A DNA stretch of 42,098 bases from Desulfobacterales bacterium. Its GTDB lineage: Bacteria > Desulfobacterota > Syntrophobacteria > B119-G9. Within the stretch, counting starts at the first letter, position 1; each line of letters starts with the position of its first letter. Position numbers and translations under genes: made by a program. Location of the stretch: the NCBI GenBank assembly GCA_026983715.1, contig JALSTM010000203.1, positions 1-42,098 of the forward strand, given 5' to 3'. The notes beneath the pieces are model-generated. The model was not told where the DNA came from and did not search any database. It saw only the letters and a list, made by a program, of their open reading frames with translations. Positions 1 to 7,257 of this stretch are shown here, piece by piece.

Positions 1-19
1 TTAATTCCGATTTCTAGGA

Positions 20-104
20 GTAGCAATCAATTAAACAACTAGGGCGAGCACAACTCAGAAACCGTCATTCCGGCCGGAGCGAAGCGTAGAGCCGGAATCT
101 AGGA
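20..104 (+). repeat. Dispersed repeat unit A, copy 1 (GCCGGAAT palindrome)
   Basis: About 85 bases from TAGCAATCA through the palindrome ATTCCGGC...GCCGGAAT (67-98) to TCTA align by eye to 35473-35556. Both the flanks and the palindrome match, so this is a shared unit and not a chance hairpin. A further shared block (ACGTGCA followed by GTAATTAATCA) follows at about 139-176 and is also found downstream of copy 2. No open frame is associated with it. Confidence 0.7.
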
Positions 105-225
105 TTCTCTAACTGGATGCCTGACCGAGTTCGGCATGACGTGCAAGAGGTCATTGATAAACTAAGTAATTAATCAGAGTATCCATAAAGTTCCGTCACC
201 GATTCAGGTTGTAAATAAGTGACTT

Positions 226-250
226 GTCATTCCCGCAAAGGCGGGATTCC
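226..250. repeat. Short hairpin repeat of the TCATTCCCGC type
   Basis: The arms CCCGC and GCGGG enclose AAAG, in the context TCATTCCCGC...GCGGGATTCC. Short imperfect palindromes of this form are common in intergenic DNA of many bacteria. Only this copy was noticed in the window. Confidence 0.5.
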
Positions 251-295
251 AGTAATTGCAGTTCTCGAAATACCTTGATACCGAATCAAAGTCTG

Positions 296-314
296 CCCCT
301 GACAAGATCAGGGG
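296..314. repeat. Dispersed palindrome C, copy 1 (CCCCTGA/TCAGGGG)
   Basis: A perfect 7-bp inverted repeat with a 5-base loop. The same palindrome with the same flank (TCTGCCCCTGAC) lies at 35587-35605. A diverged form (CCCCTGG...CAGGG) lies near 41921-41938. Confidence 0.65.
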
Positions 315-440
315 GACGGCATGCGAACAGAGCTGTCCGGTCCCGGGAGTTGGTTTTATTCCATCGTCTTACTCCCTTCGTCTTGTAGGCGAGGGGTGGT
401 TAGTTGTGGCCTGTGTGCTAGTGTTAGATGTCAGTGCATA

Positions 441-466
441 AAAAAACCGATGAATCGGTTCTGTGA
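441..466 (+). repeat. Dispersed palindrome D, copy 1 (AACCGATGAATCGGTT)
   Basis: A perfect palindrome, AACCGAT-GA-ATCGGTT at 445-460, preceded by a run of A and followed by CTGTGAT. The whole 26-base context recurs almost exactly, in inverted orientation, at 35896-35919. Variant copies lie at 35762-35782 and 40203-40222. Confidence 0.7.
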
Positions 467-782
467 TAAACTATTGTGTTTCTACCTTAAGACCACACTC
501 TTTGCGCTCTGTGACTAAATGATTAATCTCAATGCGACGACAAGGCTCTCTTTGGTTTGTGTTTTACCCCAGAGCTACAAAGATATGACAATAATCAACC
601 AGACACGGAGAAAGATGTTTTCTTGAGTCAACACGAGATGCTGATTGGCGAAAATGCTAATGTCACATCACAGCACGTATTAACCGGAGTTAGAAGCATT
701 GTCATCCCATACAGGAACAAATGCTCGATTTTCATGGTTTGACGCAGTACCTAAGCACTAGGGGATCTTAATTAGAAAGGGC

Positions 783-2051
783 ATGCATATTTCTCGGTCA
801 ACTCATTCAATTGAGTCAAAAAAGCGCAGGGAAGGAGTAAGAGCAGTTCTTGCGCTTCTTATTGCGTGTACTCTCCTGGCGTCATTTTCATGTGTTCGTG
901 CACCAAGGCCAAAGATAAGTACCAGGGAAGAGGCATTCAAAAAAGTTTCAATAGAAGACCTCAGGTTAGAAGCTGACCCTCTCTCGATAAAATCTTTTCT
1001 GACGGCGTTAAAAGGAAGCATTAGCTACTACGAAAAAGTTCCTCCTACCAGAATTTACCATTTCGGACGCTATATGGTAACTGCAGATAAGCTTTTGCGA
1101 TCCTATAAATCCTTGAGAGATTATGCCGAAGCTCATCCTTCTTTCCGGTTAATATCTAGATTCATAAAAACACATTTTGACGCACTTAAGTGTAATGGTT
1201 ACCGGGGTGACGGGAGGCTTCTTTTCACTGGTTATTACGAACCTAGGGTTCCCGGCAGCTTGAAAAAGACAGGCAGATTCGTGTACCCGCTTTACTCTTT
1301 ACCGGATGATCTTATCTACGTTGATTTAAAGAGTTTCGGTTTTCAGTCTCCGAAAAAAAGGCTCACGGGGAGAATTGACGGGAGGATGGTAAGGCCGTAT
1401 TTTACGCGATATGAAATAGACTTTGAAAAAAAACTTGCTGGGAAAGGGTATGAATTGGTATGGCTAGACGACATAGTGGATTGCTTTTTTATACATGTAC
1501 AGGGATCGGCCGAGATCGTATTACCCGATGGGAATACCATTAGTGTCAACTATGCCGGGTCGAATGGACATCCGTACAAGAGTATTGGAGCTCTACTGAT
1601 CGACGAAGGCAAGATTCCCAGAGAAAAAATGTCGATGGAAGCAATATACACTTACCTTCATGCACATCCTTCCGAGATAAAAAGAGTTTTAAGTTGCAAT
1701 TCCAGTTACGTCTTCTTCAGAAAAGTTAAAAATGGACCAATAGGGAGTATTGGGATAATATTAACTCCCCGCAGATCTGTTGCTGCTGACCCGAAATTCT
1801 TTCCTCCTGGTGCTCTAGCATTTGTTAGGGTTTGTTCCTCTCCTGATAGGAACGGTTGTGGTAGAAACAATGCGATAGAATTTAAGCACATGGTATTTAT
1901 CCAGGATAGAGGAGGGGCAATAAAGGGACCCGGACGGATAGACTATTACTGGGGTAAAGGAAAAAAAGCTGGGAATATTGCCGGATCTTTTAAACCCTGG
2001 GGCGAATTTTTTGTTTTTGTTCCGAGGGACGAAAGCTTCTCTAGGCTTTGA
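783..2051 (+). CDS. mltA: MltA family membrane-bound lytic murein transglycosylase
   Basis: It cleaves the MurNAc-GlcNAc bond of peptidoglycan with formation of 1,6-anhydro-MurNAc, most likely while anchored to the outer membrane as a lipoprotein. The 422-residue protein has a basic N-terminus, a hydrophobic segment (about residues 20-36) and a Cys at 37 in the context ASFSC, a loose lipobox. The MltA fold is recognisable from LLFTGYYEP, GRIDGRMVRPYFTR and DCFFIHVQGSAEI through the GSNGHPYKSIG segment. The C-terminal 3D domain carries the QDRGGAIKGPGRIDYYWG motif, which includes the conserved catalytic-type Asp. Length is close to the family norm. An AGAAAGGG ribosome binding site precedes the ATG. 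The next gene on the same strand also looks like a peptidoglycan enzyme. The family call is confident; the exact substrate and lipidation are inferred. Confidence 0.9.
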   Translation: MHISRSTHSIESKKRREGVRAVLALLIACTLLASFSCVRAPRPKISTREEAFKKVSIEDLRLEADPLSIKSFLTALKGSISYYEKVPPTRIYHFGRYMVTADKLLRSYKSLRDYAEAHPSFRLISRFIKTHFDALKCNGYRGDGRLLFTGYYEPRVPGSLKKTGRFVYPLYSLPDDLIYVDLKSFGFQSPKKRLTGRIDGRMVRPYFTRYEIDFEKKLAGKGYELVWLDDIVDCFFIHVQGSAEIVLPDGNTISVNYAGSNGHPYKSIGALLIDEGKIPREKMSMEAIYTYLHAHPSEIKRVLSCNSSYVFFRKVKNGPIGSIGIILTPRRSVAADPKFFPPGALAFVRVCSSPDRNGCGRNNAIEFKHMVFIQDRGGAIKGPGRIDYYWGKGKKAGNIAGSFKPWGEFFVFVPRDESFSRL

Positions 2052-2171
2052 TAGGGGTCTTTAAGCGCTGCAGAAAGATTTGTAATGATATCCCATTTTT
2101 ATTAAGATATAGTTCAAAGAATCAGATAAGGTGCTTCCGAGATGTTGTGTCAAACAAAAACCTAAAGCAGA

Positions 2172-2314
2172 GTCATTACGAGCGCAGCGTAGCAATCTCC
2201 AAGGCCTTGATGTTACAATGAAATTGCTTCGTCTCCCGCACCCACTTTAAGTCATGCATCTCGATATTAACTCAAAAACATTATCACAAGTGGGTGCGGG
2301 ATCCTCGCAATGAC
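2172..2314. repeat. Nested inverted-repeat (MITE/REP-like) element
   Basis: The outer arms are GTCATTACGAG (2172-2182) and CTCGCAATGAC (2304-2314), complementary except at one position. The inner arms TCCCGCACCCACTT (2234-2247) and AAGTGGGTGCGGGA (2288-2301) are perfectly complementary over 14 bp. The segment GCGCAGCGTAGCAATCTC inside the left arm is typical of the GTCATTGCGAG family of bacterial intergenic repeats. The element lies directly in front of the next gene and supplies a false upstream GTG start (2294). Confidence 0.75.
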
Positions 2315-2359
2315 AGAATGTTGGAAGGTTTTTTAAGAATCGATCCGCTAGAGGTCTTG

Positions 2360-3490
2360 ATGTCGGTACGTAGAAATTGCTGTTTAAAATCAAAGTTGCT
2401 TGCACTATTCTTGTTTCAATTCTTGATATTTTTTCCGTTGCTCCAACGAGGAGAATCTCAATCCTCGGCTATGTTCGAAGAAAAATCGGCAGATCTTGGA
2501 AAGATTACGCCGGTATATTCCATTGCCGAAGATCCTCTCTACTTCATTCAATTGGCCTCGCTTGTGAAAGATAAGCCTGTGTGGAACATCAGGGCTGTTT
2601 CTTACGGTAAAGTAAAAGGAAGGAACAAGCGTAGTAAAAATAGCAGAATATGCAATATACGGCCTTTTGCTTACGGTAAGCTGGAGCGCGACATATGGTT
2701 GGAATTGACGCACCTTAAGAGAAAAAAATACCTGATTCCCGGTGATGAAGTATCTGTGAGAATTTTAGACCTTACCGGCGGAAGATTGCTGGCAAGTATT
2801 AACTCTGATAAGAGGCGGATGGCCGCAAGTTTGATCAAACCGTTCATTATGCTGGCTACCTACGAGCAGATACACGGCGGGAAATTAAAGCGGACCCGAA
2901 GAATCGAAAGGCTTATCCGTAGGATGATAGTTGTCAGTAATAACTGGGCAACCAACAAGCTATTGCAAATACTAGGCAAAGGTAGCTCTGCTAAAGGGAT
3001 CCACAGGGTAAACCTGGTGATAAGGAAATACCGGTTTTTCCATACAAAGGTAGTTGAAACAATCCCGCCCGGCGGAAAAACCTACAGAAATTATACTACT
3101 GCCCGTGACCTCAGCAGGTTCTTTTATCTACTGTATCACAAGAGGCTCGTTTCTCCTTACTATTCAGAGTTGATGATGAAGAAGCTTCTCGATGTCAGGA
3201 CCAGCAGGGTGAGAACGTACGTAGTTCGGAGAGATGGATCGCCGGTAGCTGACAAAACCGGTTTTGTGTGCGGGTTGAACGGGGACGCCGGGATCGTTTT
3301 CCAAAGTAAGGCCATTCGTGGTGGTAAGGATTACATTTTTGTTTTTATGGTTGAAAATAAAAACAAGCCACACACGAGAAGGTGGCGTCACTACAAGACA
3401 AGGGTAATAAGAAGGCTTTCCAACAAGGTATACCTAGCGTTTAGAACCTACGTACTGAGCCAGCCCAAAATGCAGGTTGTGTCTTTATAG
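2360..3490 (+). CDS. Class A beta-lactamase / DD-peptidase-like serine hydrolase
   Basis: Probably an exported acyl-serine enzyme acting on peptidoglycan peptides or beta-lactams. With the start at ATG 2360 (AGAGG five bases upstream) the protein has 376 residues and a signal-like segment (about 10-29). An upstream in-frame GTG at 2294 lies inside the repeat element, so I reject it. The motifs occur in order: SLIK (Ser157, Lys160), SNN (193-195) in place of the usual SDN, and KTG (299-301). An approximately 120-residue basic N-terminal region precedes the catalytic domain and carries two similar segments, NIRAVSYGKVK and NIRPFAYGKLE (about 76-86 and 99-109). The Lys/Arg content is high. It follows the mltA-like gene on the same strand, which fits a wall-remodelling role. 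Whether it is a beta-lactamase or a peptidase cannot be decided from sequence. Confidence 0.75.
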   Translation: MSVRRNCCLKSKLLALFLFQFLIFFPLLQRGESQSSAMFEEKSADLGKITPVYSIAEDPLYFIQLASLVKDKPVWNIRAVSYGKVKGRNKRSKNSRICNIRPFAYGKLERDIWLELTHLKRKKYLIPGDEVSVRILDLTGGRLLASINSDKRRMAASLIKPFIMLATYEQIHGGKLKRTRRIERLIRRMIVVSNNWATNKLLQILGKGSSAKGIHRVNLVIRKYRFFHTKVVETIPPGGKTYRNYTTARDLSRFFYLLYHKRLVSPYYSELMMKKLLDVRTSRVRTYVVRRDGSPVADKTGFVCGLNGDAGIVFQSKAIRGGKDYIFVFMVENKNKPHTRRWRHYKTRVIRRLSNKVYLAFRTYVLSQPKMQVVSL

Positions 3491-3519
3491 ATCTGATGGT
3501 AACAGAAATCAAAAATGTC

Positions 3520-3672
3520 CCTACCAATTTCACCGGGAAAGCGAATATCTTCATACTTCGGTCTCAATAACAAATCCCAAAACATCTTTTTGGCTTTTAT
3601 TCCTTCCGTAAATTTTGTAAAAGGTGTAGTCTAATTCAAAGAAGTCCCGTTAACTTTCACAGGGAAATCAGG
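3520..3672 (+). repeat. Two similar short segments in the aminotransferase leader
   Basis: GTCCCTACCAATTTCACCGG (about 3523-3542) and GTCCCGTTAACTTTCACAGG (about 3645-3664) are related over about 25 bases, both continuing with GAAA, in the spacer before the aminotransferase gene. Each holds a weak inverted repeat (TCCC...GGGA). They may be duplicated leader or operator elements, but the similarity is modest and could be accidental. Confidence 0.3.
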
Positions 3673-3683
3673 GGTAAACGGTT

Positions 3684-4979
3684 ATGAAAGACTTTAGAGG
3701 GAATCCCGGTTACGAGCAACTGGTTAAGAAGAGTGAAAAGCTTATTTCAAAAGCCTTCGGAAGGTATACGCCTATCCCGGTCGATAGTGCCAAAGGGATG
3801 TACCTTTTCGATATTGCCGGTAATAGGTATCTTGATTTTACAGCCGGCATAGCCACGTGTAACGTGGGACACTGCCATCCCGAAGTTGTGGATGCCATAA
3901 AGAAGCAGGCCGACAAAGTAATCCATTTGATGGATCATATTGGTTACTATCCGCCGTACATAGAGCTTGTGGAAAAGGTAAACACGCTGTTACCTGAAGG
4001 TTTTAGGGATGCTGCAGCATTCCTGGTAAACGGAGGATCGGAAGCTGTTGAAGTGGCGATTAAGCTAGCTAGAATGGTGACAGGGAGACCTGTAGTTCTG
4101 AGTTTCCTGGGGGCATTTCATGGAAGAACCATGGGAGCACTGGCATTGACAGCCAGCAATATGAATTACAAGGTAGGTCTGGGGTCTCTTTTTACGGGGG
4201 TTCATCATGTACCTTTCCCCTATAATCCATCGAAAAAAGGAGCAGATCTCACGGAGGAATCACTTGGTTTTATCAGGACATTGTTAAAGTCAGCCATACA
4301 CCCGGAAGACGTGGCCGCCATTATAATTGAACCTATCCAGGGAGAAAGCGGATACAGGATTCCCCCGGACGATTTTCTCCCTGAACTTAGAAAACTATGC
4401 GATGAGTTTGGCTTGTTGCTGATTTTCGATGAAATACAAACAGGTTTTGGGCGTACCGGGAAAATGTTTGCCCTGGAGCACTGGAACGTGGAACCTGATG
4501 TTATTTGCCTAGCTAAGGCTTTTGGCGGTGGGTTGCCACTGAGTGCCATGTTTGCTAAGCAAGAACTTAACGAGAAGTGGCGTCCGGCAGCTCATGGATC
4601 TACCTTTGGGGGTAATCCTCTAGCCATAGCGGCTTCCCTGAAAAGCATCGAAATAATCTTAAGGGACAACCTGGTTCAGAATTCATGGGAAATGGGAAGC
4701 TACCTGGTAAACCTGCTTGAATCAGAGAAGAAACGAGTTAATGCCATCGGTGAGATCAGGGGTAAAGGACTAATGATAGCGGTGGATATTGTTGATAATG
4801 AAGGCAACCCCTTTGAAAACTGCAAGGATATTCTCTACCGTGCCGCGGAAAAAGGGCTGGTCCTTTCTACCTGCGGTACCAATAGTATCCGGATTTGTCC
4901 GCCCTTAATCATCAATAAGTCCCAGGTTGAGGAGGGCGTTGAGATCTTGCTAGATTGTATCGTTGATGCGGTGGGGTAA
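3684..4979 (+). CDS. Class III PLP aminotransferase (4-aminobutyrate / acetylornithine type)
   Basis: A cytosolic pyridoxal-phosphate enzyme that transfers an omega-amino group to 2-oxoglutarate. The 431 residues are typical of the family. The sequence shows the GNRYLDFTAGI start of the fold, NGGSEAVEVAIKLAR (phosphate-binding turn), FHGRTMGAL, IIEPIQGESGY, the LIFDEIQTGFGRTG motif with the cofactor-binding Asp, and CLAKAFGGGLPLSAM with the Schiff-base Lys, followed by HGSTFGGNPLA. The general pattern (GRTMGALALT, EPIQGESG) is closest to GabT-like enzymes, but ArgD, lysine and putrescine aminotransferases share it and no pathway genes lie alongside. The start has an AGGGG ribosome binding site. 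The gene converges with the RelA/SpoT gene, the two stop codons being adjacent. Confidence 0.85.
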   Translation: MKDFRGNPGYEQLVKKSEKLISKAFGRYTPIPVDSAKGMYLFDIAGNRYLDFTAGIATCNVGHCHPEVVDAIKKQADKVIHLMDHIGYYPPYIELVEKVNTLLPEGFRDAAAFLVNGGSEAVEVAIKLARMVTGRPVVLSFLGAFHGRTMGALALTASNMNYKVGLGSLFTGVHHVPFPYNPSKKGADLTEESLGFIRTLLKSAIHPEDVAAIIIEPIQGESGYRIPPDDFLPELRKLCDEFGLLLIFDEIQTGFGRTGKMFALEHWNVEPDVICLAKAFGGGLPLSAMFAKQELNEKWRPAAHGSTFGGNPLAIAASLKSIEIILRDNLVQNSWEMGSYLVNLLESEKKRVNAIGEIRGKGLMIAVDIVDNEGNPFENCKDILYRAAEKGLVLSTCGTNSIRICPPLIINKSQVEEGVEILLDCIVDAVG

Positions 4980-7139
4980 TCAGTGTTCCATTTTAATGTT
5001 GAGGATAAAATCTGAGGCGGGGAGGGTTTTTACCACTTCTCTAAGATCAGAAATAGTTGGAGTATGAATATCCAAAACAACCGGTACCCTTTGTTTTGCC
5101 GTCTTCTTTTTAACTACTTTTTTTATCATTACATCGTGATCAATGTTGGCCAACGCCATGAATAATTCCGATGTGCTGGCATGAGGAAAGGTAATGCGAA
5201 CCTGGTGATTTTCCAGGGATGTTTTTGGATCCCAGATTATGTCGAGCATATCGTGGGGATCTACTTTGTAACGGACGAGTTGATAGCAGTCTTCCCTGTG
5301 AAACGAAATTCCCCTCTCACTTAGCAATCCTACAACGTTTTCTTGTCCCGGATATGGGTGGCAACATTGGGAAAACTTGTAACAAATCGAATCAAGATTA
5401 TCCACGTAGATCTTGTTTCTCTTTTTATGAGAACGCTTTAAGGTTGAAGGTTTTACGTCCTTTGACTGTAACTCGTCCTCGGAGATGCTTATAAAATAGT
5501 AAACGAAAGCGCCAGGCTTTATGGCGTCTTGTCCTATCTTAATATACAATTCTTTCAGACTGTCCATTCGCATGTATTCCAAAACCAGCGAAGCTTTGTC
5601 ACTCGTTAGTATATCTTCGGATAAGCCGTGATTTGCTATTTCCTGCTTAAGTATTGATTCGCCAACTCTGGCTGCAAATTCGCGGCGCTCGTTGTTGATT
5701 TTCTTGTTTATATTGACCCTTGCTTTTGCAGTTCGGGCAAGGTGTTCAAGCCTTATGTCAATAATCTTGGTGGGTTCCTTGCCAGTGATGACTTCCACCA
5801 CATCGCCATCTTTGAGTTCATGATCAGGTTTAACCAGGTGTCCGCCTATTTTGGCCCCAATGCAACAGTTTCCGATTTCCGTGTGAATCTTGTAAGCAAA
5901 ATCTAAAACAATACTTCCCTTGGGGAGATAGTGAATATCACCGTTCGGGGTATAGGTTATAATTTCTTCTCCCTCGGCAGCTCTAATTATTTCTTTTCTT
6001 CTGGATGCTCCGCCCCTGTATTCACCAATGTTTCTGAATATCTCCAGTATTTCCTGCCATGTTTCCTTGGAGAATTCACCTCTTTTCTCCCACTCGGCAA
6101 GGATTCCTTGATTTGCAAAGAGATCCATTTCAGGGGTGCGAATTTTAAAAAGGTATTGTTCACCCATTATGTTACTTCTCGTATGAAGACTCTGGTAGCC
6201 GTTGGACTTGGGATGAGCTATGAAATCTCTCAGTGTTCTTGGCAAGGGCGGAAGCGTTAAATTTAAAATGCCCAGCACCTGGTAGCAATGAAGAAGTGAT
6301 TCTTCCTCCGTAATAATCACGAAGTCAACCCTGTTTTCCGCATTGTCACGACTGAGAGTCTTTTTCAAGGGATCGTAGTAATTCCCAAGTCCCTTTACCC
6401 TGGATCTTATGGTGGCTTTCATGGAATGTTTTGATAAGGCTTCCGATAATTTCTGCTTTATTACGCCCACGATCTCTGACTGCTTGAGCCTCTTTATTTC
6501 CGCCAGAAGTTGCTTGCTTTTTTTAGGAAAAAGATAGCTAAGTGAAAGATGGTAAAGTTCTCTTTTGAGAGGATAAATGTTTAATTTTGCAGCTACTGGT
6601 GCATAAATATCAACCGTTTCACGGGCAATCCTTTGCCTCTTTGATTTGGGTAGGTACTTCAAGGTCCTCAGGTTGTGAAGCCTGTCTGCAAGTTTTACGA
6701 TCAGTATTTCCGGCTTGTTGGCGGCAGAGAGGAAAAACTTGCTGTGAGTCAGGTCTTTGAGAGATGCCTTGTCGGCACCCAGGTATCTCAATTTCGTGCA
6801 GCCGTCAACGATTTCAGCAACGTCGCTACCAAATTCTCTTTCGATATCCGCTATAGTTATCTTGGGGACATCTTCAACGACGTCGTGCAGTAACGAGGCC
6901 GCTAGCAGTTGAGGGTCTCTTAAACGGAATTCTTTTAAAATAATTTCGGCCACGGCGCACGGATGTGTTATATATGGTTCGCCGGATTGTCTTTCGACGC
7001 CATAGTGTAGTTTGTCGGCAAAATCAAGGGCATGGACAAAGAGTTGCTCTTTTTCTTTGTCTTTTCCGAAATAACGAGCTACTCTTTTTTTGTATTCTTC
7101 AATGTCAAATTTTGTAAAATTGTCTGCTTCTTTTGCCAT
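4980..7139 (-). CDS. RelA/SpoT-family (p)ppGpp hydrolase with degenerate synthetase domain
   Basis: A 719-residue RSH protein with all long-RSH domains in order. The HD hydrolase (about 30-200) keeps its metal ligands: His59 in ITHP, His85-Asp86 in LLHD and Asp152 in ADRLHN. A synthetase-fold domain follows (about 245-350), then TGS (about 392-455), a zinc-finger-like/RIS region with the FSQCCHPYPG motif, and a C-terminal ACT domain (about 645-719). In the synthetase fold the RxKxxYSIxxK motif reads RVKGLGNYYD. The DLxAxRxIV segment reads ENRVDFVII, so the Mg-binding Asp becomes Glu268. The catalytic Glu of the ExQIRT motif is Leu330. I infer hydrolysis of (p)ppGpp with little or no synthesis. 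It is divergent from dinG across 118 bp and has no strong ribosome binding site. Confidence 0.85.
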   Translation of the reverse strand: MAKEADNFTKFDIEEYKKRVARYFGKDKEKEQLFVHALDFADKLHYGVERQSGEPYITHPCAVAEIILKEFRLRDPQLLAASLLHDVVEDVPKITIADIEREFGSDVAEIVDGCTKLRYLGADKASLKDLTHSKFFLSAANKPEILIVKLADRLHNLRTLKYLPKSKRQRIARETVDIYAPVAAKLNIYPLKRELYHLSLSYLFPKKSKQLLAEIKRLKQSEIVGVIKQKLSEALSKHSMKATIRSRVKGLGNYYDPLKKTLSRDNAENRVDFVIITEEESLLHCYQVLGILNLTLPPLPRTLRDFIAHPKSNGYQSLHTRSNIMGEQYLFKIRTPEMDLFANQGILAEWEKRGEFSKETWQEILEIFRNIGEYRGGASRRKEIIRAAEGEEIITYTPNGDIHYLPKGSIVLDFAYKIHTEIGNCCIGAKIGGHLVKPDHELKDGDVVEVITGKEPTKIIDIRLEHLARTAKARVNINKKINNERREFAARVGESILKQEIANHGLSEDILTSDKASLVLEYMRMDSLKELYIKIGQDAIKPGAFVYYFISISEDELQSKDVKPSTLKRSHKKRNKIYVDNLDSICYKFSQCCHPYPGQENVVGLLSERGISFHREDCYQLVRYKVDPHDMLDIIWDPKTSLENHQVRITFPHASTSELFMALANIDHDVMIKKVVKKKTAKQRVPVVLDIHTPTISDLREVVKTLPASDFILNIKMEH

Positions 7140-7257
7140 GTCTAGCTACTGGTTACGTTTATCGATATTATTGCTGCCCTTTCCTGATTTTCAATAGTAT
7201 CATATCGGGAGAAGTTTGCATAGCCAGTCATGAATTTAGGGCGGTTTACGGGTTAAT

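Larger units (their letters stand above)
1..782. other. Non-coding spacer with several dispersed palindromic repeats
   Basis: I see no convincing gene here: the short open frames lack ribosome binding sites and recognisable protein features. The stretch holds repeat modules found again near 35.45-35.92 kb: an ATTCCGGC...GCCGGAAT palindrome (67-98), a CCCCTGA...TCAGGGG palindrome (296-314) and an AACCGAT-GA-ATCGGTT palindrome (445-460). It also carries a TCATTCCCGC-type hairpin (226-250) of a kind widespread in bacterial spacers. From about 470 to 770 I see nothing identifiable. The promoter of the downstream mltA-like gene probably lies in the last 100 bases. Confidence 0.6.

Noticed and set aside
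557-742. A 61-codon open frame in the first spacer
   Set aside because: No ribosome binding site, no recognisable protein pattern, and the frame is of the length expected by chance in this composition.
2294-2359. Extended N-terminus of the serine hydrolase from GTG 2294
   Set aside because: The first codons come from the right arm of the repeat element and have no ribosome site; ATG 2360 has one and starts directly before the signal-like segment.
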